64,000 nt of DNA from Facklamia sp050409585 (GTDB lineage: Bacteria > Bacillota > Bacilli > Lactobacillales > Aerococcaceae), in NCBI RefSeq assembly GCF_050409585.1, contig NZ_JBNUPE010000001.1, forward strand, positions 124,001 through 188,000, in the 5' to 3' direction. The notes under the pieces are model-generated. The model had not been told where the DNA came from. It was given only the letters and a program-made list of their open reading frames with translations, and did not search any database. The position numbers and the translations under genes were made by a program. Of the stretch, positions 42,920-51,665 are shown in pieces (position 1 is the stretch's first letter; the number at the start of each line of letters is the position of its first letter).

Positions 42920-43787
42920 ACCAAAAAAAGGTGGACTAGGTCGTGGAATGGAAGCTCTCTTTAGTTCAGCTTATGAAGAAGTACCTAACGATCACGAAAT
43001 GGTCACCGAAATTAAATTAGAAGATATTCGTCCAAATCCCTACCAACCTAGAAAACACTTTGATCTCAATGCTTTGAATGAGTTAGCGGAATCGATTCGT
43101 CAAACGGGTGTTTTCCAACCTATTATTATTAGAAAATCCTCTATTAAAGGATATGAAATTATTGCAGGAGAGCGTAGGGTACGTGCTTCTAAATTGGCAG
43201 GCAAAACAACCATTCCAGCAATTGTTAGAGAACTTGATGAAGAAGCAATGATTGAGATTGCTGTAATAGAGAACTTGCAAAGAGAAGATTTGAGTCCTTT
43301 AGAAGAAGCAGAAGCATATGATATGCTAATGGAACGTTTAAAATTAACGCAAGCAGAAGTTGCTGAACGTATTGGGAAAAGTCGCCCTTATATAGCCAAT
43401 TATATTCGTTTACTTCAATTGCCAGATCCAATTAAACAGTTAGTAAATGAAGAAAAACTATCCATGGGCCAAGCACGCACCATTTTAGGGTTAAAAGATA
43501 AGAGTCAGATGGAGAATTTAGCTAAAAAAGTTGTTAAAGAACAGCTTACAGTGCGTCAGTTAGAAGAAGTAGTACAAAAATATAATCAATCATTACCAAA
43601 AATGACGAAAAAGGGACGAACCGAAAATAAATCACCACTTTGGTTAGCAATTGAAAATCAAATGGAAGAAAAGTTTGGGACACCCGCTAAAATTGTTTCA
43701 AAAGGAAACAAGGGAAAAATTGAATTAGAATTCGTCAACGATTCAGATTTGACAAGAATTCTAGACTTACTTAACATTCAAGTTTAA
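42909..43787 (+). CDS. parB: chromosome partitioning protein ParB (Spo0J)
   Basis: 292 residues. The N-terminus LGRGMEALF is the ParA-contact region; the CTP-binding ParB/Srx domain has RPNPYQPRK and AGERRVRASK (about 75-85); the HTH TQAEVAERIGKSRPYIANYIRLL (about 144-166, cited by position) binds parS; a C-terminal dimerisation domain follows. Two perfect parS sites at 22.9 and 23.7 kb are its targets. No second ParB-like gene (Noc) is adjacent. Confidence 0.97.
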   Translation: MANKPKKGGLGRGMEALFSSAYEEVPNDHEMVTEIKLEDIRPNPYQPRKHFDLNALNELAESIRQTGVFQPIIIRKSSIKGYEIIAGERRVRASKLAGKTTIPAIVRELDEEAMIEIAVIENLQREDLSPLEEAEAYDMLMERLKLTQAEVAERIGKSRPYIANYIRLLQLPDPIKQLVNEEKLSMGQARTILGLKDKSQMENLAKKVVKEQLTVRQLEEVVQKYNQSLPKMTKKGRTENKSPLWLAIENQMEEKFGTPAKIVSKGNKGKIELEFVNDSDLTRILDLLNIQV

Positions 43788-43811
43788 ATAGTGACAAATA
43801 GGAGGGTCAAA

Positions 43812-44018
43812 ATGGATCCAAAAGCTTACGATAAGTTCGATATAGTAGAAATGAAAAAGCCACATGCTTGTCAAACTAATCGCTGGCAAATTATACGAAT
43901 GGGTATGGATATTCGTATACGTTGTGAAAATTGTCAGCATATTGTTACCATGACACGCCGTGACTTTGAAAAGAAGATGAAAAAAATTCTTAAAAAACAT
44001 CAAGAAGTAAACCTTTAG
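43812..44018 (+). CDS. DUF951 family small protein
   Basis: 68 residues: DIVEMKKPHACQTNRW and IRCENCQHIVTMTRRDFEKK, the DUF951 signature with a possible metal-binding CxxC/C set. Start at ATG 43812 (AGGAGG just upstream) rather than 43791. Constantly found between parB and ychF in Firmicutes. Function unknown; nucleic-acid binding is a guess. Confidence 0.88.
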   Translation: MDPKAYDKFDIVEMKKPHACQTNRWQIIRMGMDIRIRCENCQHIVTMTRRDFEKKMKKILKKHQEVNL

Positions 44019-44033
44019 AAAGAGAGTGAAATT

Positions 44034-45134
44034 ATGGCATTAACAGCAGGAATTGTGGGACTACCAAATGTGGGCAAATCAACTTTATTTAATGCAATTA
44101 CTAAAGCTGGAGTGGAAGCGGCAAATTATCCTTTCGCTACTATTGATCCTAACGTAGGGGTTGTGGAAGTCCCTGATGAACGTTTGACAGAGATTACTCG
44201 CCTTGTCAAACCAAAAAAAACCATCCCGACTACAATAGAATTCACCGATATCGCAGGGATAGTAAAAGGAGCGAGTAAAGGGGAAGGGCTGGGTAATAAA
44301 TTCTTAGCCAATATCCGCCAAGTAGATGCCATTTGTCACGTTGTGCGTTGTTTTGAAGACTCTAATATTACTCACGTTTCAGGTAAAGTTGATCCGATTG
44401 AAGATATTGAAACCATTAACTTAGAGCTGATTTTGGCAGATTTAGAAACCATTGAAAAACGAATTACTAAAGTTGAAAAGTTAGCACGTACTAAAGACAA
44501 AGAGGCTGTTGCTGAGCATGAAGTACTTTTAAAATTAAAAGAGGCTTTGGAACACAACCAATTAGCTAATAGTGTGGAGTTTTACGATGAACAATTACCT
44601 TACGTCAATAACTTGTTCTTGTTAACACGTAAGAAAATGCTTTATGTTGCCAATATAGGTGAAGAAGAAGTTAGCAATCCAGAAGGAAACCCGTTCTTAG
44701 CAAAAGTTCGTGAATTAGCTGACCAGCAAGGCGCAGAAGTTGTTCCCGTTTCCGCTCGTTTAGAAGAAGAGATTGCAGAACTAGATGATGAAGAAAAGAC
44801 CAGTTTCTTAGAAGATTACGGTTTAAAAACTTCAGGTCTTGACCGCTTAATTCAATCAGTTTATAAATTGCTTGGTTTGGGAACTTATTTTACAGCCGGT
44901 GAAAAAGAAGTTCGAGCTTGGACTTTTAAAGTAGGAATGAAGGCACCACAAGCAGCCGGTGTGATTCACTCAGATTTTGAACGCGGATTTATTCGTGCAG
45001 AGACCATGGCTTATGATGATTTAGTGAAGTATGGCTCTGAGCAAGCAGTAAAAGAAAAAGGCCTCTATCGCTCAGAAGGTAAGGAGTATATAGTTAAAGA
45101 TGGAGACATTATGCTCTTTCGCTTTAATGTATAG
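44034..45134 (+). CDS. ychF: ribosome-binding ATPase YchF (Obg family)
   Basis: 366 residues. P-loop GLPNVGKSTLFNAIT (8-22), DIAGIVKGASKGEGLGNKF (about 70-88), coiled-coil arm (about 130-165) and a C-terminal TGS domain. The NxxE-type base specificity favours ATP over GTP. Binds ribosomes and the stress response is its main known link. Confidence 0.96.
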   Translation: MALTAGIVGLPNVGKSTLFNAITKAGVEAANYPFATIDPNVGVVEVPDERLTEITRLVKPKKTIPTTIEFTDIAGIVKGASKGEGLGNKFLANIRQVDAICHVVRCFEDSNITHVSGKVDPIEDIETINLELILADLETIEKRITKVEKLARTKDKEAVAEHEVLLKLKEALEHNQLANSVEFYDEQLPYVNNLFLLTRKKMLYVANIGEEEVSNPEGNPFLAKVRELADQQGAEVVPVSARLEEEIAELDDEEKTSFLEDYGLKTSGLDRLIQSVYKLLGLGTYFTAGEKEVRAWTFKVGMKAPQAAGVIHSDFERGFIRAETMAYDDLVKYGSEQAVKEKGLYRSEGKEYIVKDGDIMLFRFNV

Positions 45135-45145
45135 GAGGAAATTCA

Positions 45146-45910
45146 ATGAAAGATCAGCAAGAAGAAAAAGTTGTAGAAGAAGTCTCAAATAGCCAACCAC
45201 TTGAAAATCAAGTGGTTGTTGAAAGTCAAGAAAGCTCGATATTAACTGGGGTACCACAAGAAAAGGTGGACCAGTTAACCAAACGCAATCTAAAATTTAT
45301 GCTAGACATTGATCGCTACTTAAAAGAAGAACAAATATCACAAGCAAATTGTCAAGTAGTTTATTTGGAAATGGTAGATACACTTTTAGAAGGGCAAAAA
45401 GATGGTCATACTGCTAAACATATTTATGGAACGCCTAGTGAAACTAGTCAGATTATTATTAGTAAAGCAGTAAAAGAGCATGAAGAAAAAGAGAAGTCAC
45501 CGGATTGGCAAATTGCTGTCGATGGTGGGTTAATGTTAGGAGCTATTTTCACCCTAATAACGGGTGTATTTGGTTTAAGTGGGAGTTCAAATGTTCAAGA
45601 AAATTTCTATATGGGTATCCTAACAGTTATCCTCAATTATGCTATCGGTGGTTATGCGATGATGCGAACAGCAAAAGTCTTACCAGACTTGGATGCTCCT
45701 AAAGGGCAAAAGGGTTATGGGCGCTATTTCATGGCATCTACAATTGCAATGATGGCTTGGATTGGTTTAATTATGTTAAGTCAAGCCTTTATACCGCCGG
45801 TAATTAACCCAATTTTACCGCCTATGGGCTATATCATACTGGGTGTAATTACTTTGGTCTTACGTTATTACTTAAAGAGAAAGTGGAAAATAGTTGGTGG
45901 ACTCTTTTAA
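45146..45910 (+). CDS. DUF1129 family membrane protein
   Basis: 254 residues. A cytosolic N-terminal half with the DUF1129 core (LTKRNLKFMLDIDRYL, EGQKDGHTAKHIYGTPSE) and four hydrophobic helices in the C-terminal half, ending in a basic tail. Usual neighbour of ychF in Lactobacillales. Function unknown. Confidence 0.85.
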   Translation: MKDQQEEKVVEEVSNSQPLENQVVVESQESSILTGVPQEKVDQLTKRNLKFMLDIDRYLKEEQISQANCQVVYLEMVDTLLEGQKDGHTAKHIYGTPSETSQIIISKAVKEHEEKEKSPDWQIAVDGGLMLGAIFTLITGVFGLSGSSNVQENFYMGILTVILNYAIGGYAMMRTAKVLPDLDAPKGQKGYGRYFMASTIAMMAWIGLIMLSQAFIPPVINPILPPMGYIILGVITLVLRYYLKRKWKIVGGLF

Positions 45911-46062
45911 GGGCATGCTGTTTGATAAAAAGACGAACATTAAATACTTCTCATAATCTAACATCTGCAAAAAACTTGTTTCATTCCCACTAACATGTTA
46001 AATTAGTTGGAAATTATCGTCGAATCGCTTGTAGAGAATCAAAAACATATAGGAGGAAAATA

Positions 46063-47538
46063 ATGTCATCTTGGGAAACAAAATTTGCGCGTGAAGGTTA
46101 CACATTTGATGATGTCTTGTTAGTTCCAGCTCATAGTGAGGTATTACCAAATGATGTCGATTTATCAGTCCAATTAGCCCCTAATTTAAAACTAAATATT
46201 CCCATCTTATCAGCCAGTATGGATACCGTAACGGATGGGAACATGGCGATTGCTATAGCCAGACAGGGAGGATTAGGTGTTGTCCATAAGAATATGTCTA
46301 TTGAAGATCAAGCAAACGAAGTACGAAAAGTAAAACGTTCGGAAAATGGCGTTATCTTGGACCCATTTTATTTAACTCCTGAGAATCTATTGCAAGAAGC
46401 AGAAGATTTAATGAGTCATTACCGCATATCAGGTGTTCCAATTGTAAAAAGTGAAGACGATTTGACACTTGTAGGTATTATTACAAATCGTGACATGCGT
46501 TTCATTGAAAATTATCAAGATAATATTGGCTCTCACATGACTCATGAGAATCTGGTAACAGCAGCCATTGGCACTTCACTAGAAGAAGCTGAAAAGATTC
46601 TTTATAAAAATCGGATTGAAAAATTACCACTAGTAGATGATGAAGGACGTCTTTCAGGTCTAATTACTATAAAAGATATTGAGAAAGTCATTCAATATCC
46701 TCAAGCTGCTAAAGATCAACATGGTAGACTATTAGTGGCGGCAGCCATTGGAATAACTAGTGATACATTTGAAAGGGCAGAAGCCTTAATTAAAGAACAA
46801 GTTGATGCGATTGTAATTGATACCGCTCACGGGCATTCTGAAGGCGTGATTCGTAAAGTCAAAGAAATCAGAGAGGCTTACCCAGATGTAACCATTATTG
46901 CTGGTAACGTAGCAACAGCCGAAGCGACACGCGCTTTATTTGAAATTGGTGTTGATATTGTAAAAGTGGGTATCGGACCTGGTTCAATTTGTACAACTCG
47001 TGTAGTAGCCGGAGTAGGAGTTCCTCAACTAACTGCTATCTATGAATGTGCTTCAGCAGCAAAAGAATTTGGTAAGACCATTATTGCTGATGGCGGCATT
47101 AAGTATTCAGGTGATATTGTTAAGGCGCTTGCAGCGGGTGGGCATGCGGCTATGCTCGGCTCTATGTTAGCAGGAACAGATGAATCACCAGGTGAAATGG
47201 AAATTTATCAAGGTAGAAAATACAAATCTTATCGTGGCATGGGCTCTTTAGCTGCTATGCGTTCAGGATCAAGTGATCGTTACTTCCAATCAAAATCAGA
47301 AGCCAACAAAATGGTTCCTGAAGGTATTGAAGGACGTGTTGCATATAAAGGTGCCGTTGAAGATGTTATCTTCCAAATGGTTGGAGGTTTAAGATCTGGT
47401 ATGGGTTATACCGGTTCAGCTAACCTTAAAGAATTGCGTGAGGAAGCACAATTTGTAAGAATGTCTGGTGCAGGACTGATTGAATCTCACCCACATGACA
47501 TTAATATCACCAAGGAAGCACCAAACTATTCAAGATAA
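46063..47538 (+). CDS. guaB: inosine-5'-monophosphate dehydrogenase
   Basis: 491 residues. (beta/alpha)8 barrel with two CBS domains inserted at about 95-210; the catalytic Cys is in GPGSICTTRVV (about 307), followed by the flap and MGSLAAMRSGSSDRYFQ. Oxidises IMP to XMP for guanine nucleotide synthesis. Single gene with its own terminator; upstream 45911-46062 shows no purine riboswitch. Confidence 0.97.
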   Translation: MSSWETKFAREGYTFDDVLLVPAHSEVLPNDVDLSVQLAPNLKLNIPILSASMDTVTDGNMAIAIARQGGLGVVHKNMSIEDQANEVRKVKRSENGVILDPFYLTPENLLQEAEDLMSHYRISGVPIVKSEDDLTLVGIITNRDMRFIENYQDNIGSHMTHENLVTAAIGTSLEEAEKILYKNRIEKLPLVDDEGRLSGLITIKDIEKVIQYPQAAKDQHGRLLVAAAIGITSDTFERAEALIKEQVDAIVIDTAHGHSEGVIRKVKEIREAYPDVTIIAGNVATAEATRALFEIGVDIVKVGIGPGSICTTRVVAGVGVPQLTAIYECASAAKEFGKTIIADGGIKYSGDIVKALAAGGHAAMLGSMLAGTDESPGEMEIYQGRKYKSYRGMGSLAAMRSGSSDRYFQSKSEANKMVPEGIEGRVAYKGAVEDVIFQMVGGLRSGMGYTGSANLKELREEAQFVRMSGAGLIESHPHDINITKEAPNYSR

Positions 47539-47548
47539 AGATAAACTG

Positions 47549-47590
47549 AAGTATCAAAGCCTACTGCAATAGACTTTGATACTTTTTTAT
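47549..47590 (+). terminator. terminator of guaB
   Basis: Perfect 11 bp stem AAGTATCAAAG (47549-47559)/CTTTGATACTT (47574-47584) then six T. Confidence 0.92.
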
Positions 47591-47781
47591 TAATTTCTAT
47601 CATTTTTTACTTAAAAAAGACAAGTAAAATTAAAAGCTGCTAACAATTGAATAACTCTGTATCTAAATTAGGAAAAGCTTATTTTAATAGGAAAGTGAGA
47701 ACTACCTTTTTTTATTCAGTTGGGTATAATAGAAAAAGCAACTTTTAAATGAGCATAAAGAGTGAGGAGTGGAGCCTAACA

Positions 47782-49197
47782 TTGCTTATAAACGGTATTA
47801 AAAGGATACTTGTCTTAGGATTACTTATGAATAACTTTCTATCAACTGATGGTTATGCTGTGACTACATCGAAAGATTCAAATCCCACTGATGAGGCTTC
47901 CTTGCAAGAAATGGATACTCTGCCGGAAGAAAGTATAGCTGAAAATCTGGTAAACGCGATGCCTGTTTTTGAGGAAGTAAAGGGGGCCTATATTGTAGAC
48001 GGCCTCAATGGGCAAATCCTTTATAAGCATGAAGTGGACCAGCTAGTTGAAGTGGGTTCTTTTAGTCAATTACTTTTATTATATAGGGTGTATCAAGCCA
48101 TTGATCAAGGTCAGTTGGACAGTGATCAAGAGGTATGGATATCGGACGAGGTTTACGCTTTGAGTCAAGATTATAATTTGCCGAATGTTCCTTTAAGACA
48201 AGACTTGTCTTATTCCTTAAAAGATTTAATGGAAGCTGTTAGTTTAAATGCTGCCAGAGGAGCGGCTTTAGCCTTAGCAGAAGAATTAACCGGATCCGAA
48301 GCAGAAACACTTAAGCAAATGAAAGAACAGTTAAATGAATGGGGAGAAGAAGATTTTGATTTAATAAATGTGACTGGAGTGAGTGATCGTTATCAAGTGG
48401 GTGATTCTGAAAGCATTTATCAAGGGCGAACTAACAAAATGACTGCTCAAACAGTTGCTACCATAGCCTATCATCTGATTAATGAATACCCTGAATGTAT
48501 GGAAGCTAGTCAGATTTATCAAAAGCTTTTTCAAGAAGATACGAGCGATGAGTTTGAAATGACCAATCCCAATCTGCTAATTGAAAGTGCTAATTCACTT
48601 TATGCTATGGAGAATGTTGATGGTTTGACTGCCAGTAAATCAGAAGAAGATGGTTATAATTTAGTTGCAACGACAGAAAAGAATGATTTACGTCTAATAG
48701 TAGTGGTATTAGGTGTCAGTGAAAACGAAAAGCTTTATCAAGTTAGTAGAGAATTGATTGAAAGGGCCCAAAATATCTTCCGCATTGAAACAGTTATTGA
48801 AGAAAATTCATTAGCTACTCACCTAGACTCCATTAAAGTGGAAAATGGCAAAGTTAATAAGTTACAATTAATGTATGGATCAAACTTACAATTAGTGGTA
48901 CCTATTATTGATACGGCCCCACGACTGGTTTATCAATTTACAGCTAATCAAGAAGTGACCAATTATCACGTTAAAGCGCCTGTTAAAGCAGGCAAGGTTG
49001 TAGGAAAAATGCAAGTCGATATAGCTGATTATCGTCTACCTATTCTAAAGTCCGGTAGAGGAAATTATGTGCCAGTAAAAGTAGCAGAAGATATCGAAGA
49101 AGCCAATATCTTAGAAAAAACTTGGCGAAATGTTCAAAATACTGGCGAAAATACTTGGAATGCTGTTCGAAAATTCTTTACGGATTTATTTAATTAA
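47782..49197 (+). CDS. DacA-like (PBP5 family) protein with degenerate active site
   Basis: 471 residues from TTG 47782 (GGAG seven bases upstream; the ATG at 47749 has no site). Signal peptide ends near TDGYA (about 24). The peptidase S11 domain and the C-terminal PBP5 beta domain are both recognisable, ending in an amphipathic helix (RKFFTDLFN) as membrane anchor. But the SxxK motif is GSFSQ (Lys replaced by Gln) and the KTG triad is TAS (VDGLTAS); only the SxN motif (SLN) remains. It follows guaB, where Bacillus has dacA. Best read as a non-catalytic DacA homologue. Confidence 0.8.
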   Translation: MLINGIKRILVLGLLMNNFLSTDGYAVTTSKDSNPTDEASLQEMDTLPEESIAENLVNAMPVFEEVKGAYIVDGLNGQILYKHEVDQLVEVGSFSQLLLLYRVYQAIDQGQLDSDQEVWISDEVYALSQDYNLPNVPLRQDLSYSLKDLMEAVSLNAARGAALALAEELTGSEAETLKQMKEQLNEWGEEDFDLINVTGVSDRYQVGDSESIYQGRTNKMTAQTVATIAYHLINEYPECMEASQIYQKLFQEDTSDEFEMTNPNLLIESANSLYAMENVDGLTASKSEEDGYNLVATTEKNDLRLIVVVLGVSENEKLYQVSRELIERAQNIFRIETVIEENSLATHLDSIKVENGKVNKLQLMYGSNLQLVVPIIDTAPRLVYQFTANQEVTNYHVKAPVKAGKVVGKMQVDIADYRLPILKSGRGNYVPVKVAEDIEEANILEKTWRNVQNTGENTWNAVRKFFTDLFN

Positions 49198-49214
49198 ATA
49201 AGGGAGGTAAAATT

Positions 49215-49748
49215 ATGGAAAATAAAGAAACGGCGATTTTTGCAGGAGGTTGTTTTTGGTGCATGGTTCATCCATTTGATGAAAGAGATGGTGTTATCTC
49301 TGTAGCTTCTGGCTATACGGGTGGAGATAGTGTGAATCCTACCTATGAAGAAGTCTGCTCAGGACAAACGGGTCATGCAGAAGCTGTCAAAATCGAATAC
49401 GATCCTAGTAAAATAAGCTATCAAGAACTTCTAAAAATTTATTGGTCTTCAGTCGATCCGACTGATAAAGATGGACAGTTCGGTGATCGAGGCTCCTCTT
49501 ACCGACCAGAAATTTTTTATAGTACCCAAGCCCAAAAGGAAGAAGCCGAACAATCGAAAGCAGAACTTGAAGCGTCACAAGTTTTCAAAAAGCCGATTGT
49601 TGTGCCAATCAGTCCAGCCCAAACATTTTACCTTGCAGAGGACTATCACCAAGACTTTCACCGCAAAGAACCGGATCATTATCAAAATTTCTACCGTGGT
49701 TCCGGGCGTAAAAAATTTGTTGAAGAGGTTAAAGATAAATTGAATTAA
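49215..49748 (+). CDS. msrA: peptide-methionine (S)-S-oxide reductase MsrA
   Basis: 177 residues. Catalytic motif GGCFWCM (10-16), YTGG and GHAEAVKIEYDP (about 56-67), and the DYHQDF region near 137. Repairs oxidised methionine. Only 17 bases from the DacA-like gene, so possibly cotranscribed. C-terminal resolving Cys are absent, as in many Gram-positive members. Confidence 0.95.
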   Translation: MENKETAIFAGGCFWCMVHPFDERDGVISVASGYTGGDSVNPTYEEVCSGQTGHAEAVKIEYDPSKISYQELLKIYWSSVDPTDKDGQFGDRGSSYRPEIFYSTQAQKEEAEQSKAELEASQVFKKPIVVPISPAQTFYLAEDYHQDFHRKEPDHYQNFYRGSGRKKFVEEVKDKLN

Positions 49749-49835
49749 GATAGTAAATGCTAAGCTAAGCTTGACATTTAAAAGATTTCTATTTATCATT
49801 CTTAATGATTCTAAACAAAAGACGGAGGTGGGAAA

Positions 49836-49988
49836 ATGGCTCAAAAGAAAGCGTCACTAGCTTGTAGTGAATGTGGAAACCGTAATTATCAAATGATACC
49901 AACTCAAGCGGGCCAAACCACTCGATTAGAAATTAAGAAATTCTGCAAGAATTGTAATAAACACACGATTCATAGAGAAACCAAATAG
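49836..49988 (+). CDS. rpmG: 50S ribosomal protein L33
   Basis: 50 residues, MAQKKASLAC start, with two CxxC pairs (CSEC and CKNC), the zinc-binding form. GGAGGTG precedes the ATG. First gene of rpmG-secE-nusG; no sigH stands before it, unlike Bacillus. Confidence 0.95.
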   Translation: MAQKKASLACSECGNRNYQMIPTQAGQTTRLEIKKFCKNCNKHTIHRETK

Positions 49989-50002
49989 AAAAGAGGAATA
50001 TA

Positions 50003-50182
50003 ATGAGTTACATTAAAGGCATTGCCCAAGAAATGAAAAAAGTAACTTGGCCTACAGCTAAGCAAGTAAATAAATTTACTTGGACCGTAATTATGATGAT
50101 TATTTTCTTTGGATTATACTTTGCTTTAACAGATTTTGTATTTGGCAATTTCATCGACTGGTTAATTAGTCTAGGCGCATAA
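50003..50182 (+). CDS. secE: preprotein translocase subunit SecE
   Basis: 59 residues: a conserved amphipathic helix (EMKKVTWPTAKQ, 10-21) and one transmembrane helix (about 28-50). Essential partner of SecY and SecG. 14 bases after rpmG. Confidence 0.95.
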   Translation: MSYIKGIAQEMKKVTWPTAKQVNKFTWTVIMMIIFFGLYFALTDFVFGNFIDWLISLGA

Positions 50183-50212
50183 TCATAAAAATATTTATTA
50201 TTTGCTTAAGCA

Positions 50213-50221
50213 TGTTATAAT
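50213..50221 (+). promoter_or_regulatory. extended -10 promoter of nusG
   Basis: TGTTATAAT, perfect extended -10, between secE and nusG; the terminator hairpin below begins about 12 bases downstream. Confidence 0.5.
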
Positions 50222-50232
50222 AGAATACAAAT

Positions 50233-50263
50233 AAAACCTACACCCTTGTAGGTTTTTTATTTT
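50233..50263 (+). terminator. terminator between secE and nusG
   Basis: AAAACCTACA (50233-50242)/TGTAGGTTTT (50247-50256), 4-base loop, then a T-rich tract. Confidence 0.88.
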
Positions 50264-50292
50264 ACAAGAAATTAATTAAAGGAGATTTAACT

Positions 50293-50832
50293 ATGGAATC
50301 TAATAAGGAATGGTACGTTTTGCATACTTATTCTGGTTATGAGAATAAAGTAAAAGAGAATATTATGATGCGAGCAGAAAGTATGAATATGGAAGACTTT
50401 ATCTTCAATGTGGTAGTACCTGAAGAAGAGGTAACCGAAATGCAAGATGGAGAGAAGAAAACAAAGATTCAAAAGACCTTCCCAGGTTATGTGTTAGTTG
50501 AAATGGTGATGTCTGATGAGTCTTGGTTTATTGTTCGTAATACGCCAGGCGTGACTGGATTTGTAGGCTCACATGGCGCTGGATCTAAGCCGGCACCTCT
50601 TTTACCTGAGGAAATGGAAGCGATCTTGGGGGATAAGCCTGCTCAGAAAGTTCAATTAGAAGTTGAAGTGGGCGATTTAGTTGAAATTATCGATGGCGCT
50701 TTCTCAGGAATGACTGGAGAAATCGAAGAAATCAGTGAAGAAAATCAAAAACTTAAAGTAGTTATTGAAATGTTTGGTCGTGAAACAGTAGCCGAATTGG
50801 ACTTTATGCAAGTGCGCAAAGATAATCTTTAA
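50293..50832 (+). CDS. nusG: transcription termination/antitermination protein NusG
   Basis: 179 residues. NGN domain (WYVLHTYSGYENKVKENI, then FPGYVLVEM) and C-terminal KOW domain (VEIIDGAFSGMTGEIEEI). Links RNA polymerase with Rho or ribosomes. Next to secE as usual; then two unrelated membrane genes before rplK. Confidence 0.97.
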   Translation: MESNKEWYVLHTYSGYENKVKENIMMRAESMNMEDFIFNVVVPEEEVTEMQDGEKKTKIQKTFPGYVLVEMVMSDESWFIVRNTPGVTGFVGSHGAGSKPAPLLPEEMEAILGDKPAQKVQLEVEVGDLVEIIDGAFSGMTGEIEEISEENQKLKVVIEMFGRETVAELDFMQVRKDNL

Positions 50833-50844
50833 TTAGGTGGTTTC

Positions 50845-51645
50845 ATGAAACAAAAGACTGACCACCACATCCTCTATTTTCGTTTAGCCATGGTGATGTA
50901 TCTCTTGGTTTTGTGCTTACAGTTGGTTTTTGATGCCAGTTTTATCGAATCCATCAGCTTGAACCAAGTCTTAGAGGAAGTTCCTCATGTTTTGCTTCCT
51001 GTAGAATTCACTTTTTATCTCTGGCCAATCATTATTCTATGGGAAGCGTTTGGTTTATTTGCGGGACAACGGAGACAGGCTTTTACAACTTTTGATCAGA
51101 GTTATTCACTGTTAGTGGCTCCCAAATTAGTTGAATTATCTTTTTACCATACAGTCTATCTTTTGATATGGTCGCAACAATTATATTTATTTACCTTCAT
51201 CCTTATGGTGCTCTATTTGAGACGGATTATTTCTTTTATGAAATTAATTTCATATAAAAGCTCCCTGAACGAACCAAGTTGGCTATTAAAGCTTCCCATT
51301 GGTCTTCATACCGGTTGGTTGATCAGTATGACGGCCCATATTTTTTATAGCTATTTAGTGAGTAAAGGATTAAACAGTCATAATGGGTGGATGATAGCAC
51401 TTGCTTGCCTTTTAATTCTTGCTATTGCAGCCGGAAGTAGCTACTTGTATGCACGTTATGGTAACCAGGCAATTATGCCGGCTGTTTTAATCTTTCAATT
51501 AGGGCTACTCTATCATCATTATCCTCGTTCATCCTTTGGATTAAGACATAACTTCTTTTATCTTGTGATTGCGGTTGTATTTATTCTGACCTTAGCCGTA
51601 TACATACGTTACTTGCGTTATCAAATAAAGCAAAAGACTTTTTAG
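50845..51645 (+). CDS. multi-pass membrane protein, TspO-like in style, function unknown
   Basis: 266 residues with about seven to eight hydrophobic helices. A central LPIGLHTGWLISMTAHIF segment (about 151-168) resembles the motif of TspO/tryptophan-rich sensory proteins, but the Trp content and other signatures are weak. It starts 13 bases after nusG and is followed after 20 bases by a CPBP protease gene, so it is in the nusG operon. No firm family. Confidence 0.55.
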   Translation: MKQKTDHHILYFRLAMVMYLLVLCLQLVFDASFIESISLNQVLEEVPHVLLPVEFTFYLWPIIILWEAFGLFAGQRRQAFTTFDQSYSLLVAPKLVELSFYHTVYLLIWSQQLYLFTFILMVLYLRRIISFMKLISYKSSLNEPSWLLKLPIGLHTGWLISMTAHIFYSYLVSKGLNSHNGWMIALACLLILAIAAGSSYLYARYGNQAIMPAVLIFQLGLLYHHYPRSSFGLRHNFFYLVIAVVFILTLAVYIRYLRYQIKQKTF

Positions 51646-51665
51646 ATTTTTATAGGAGGAAAACT

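Noticed and set aside
45911..46062. Purine riboswitch before guaB
   Set aside because: No conserved aptamer core or terminator was seen in this 152-base spacer.
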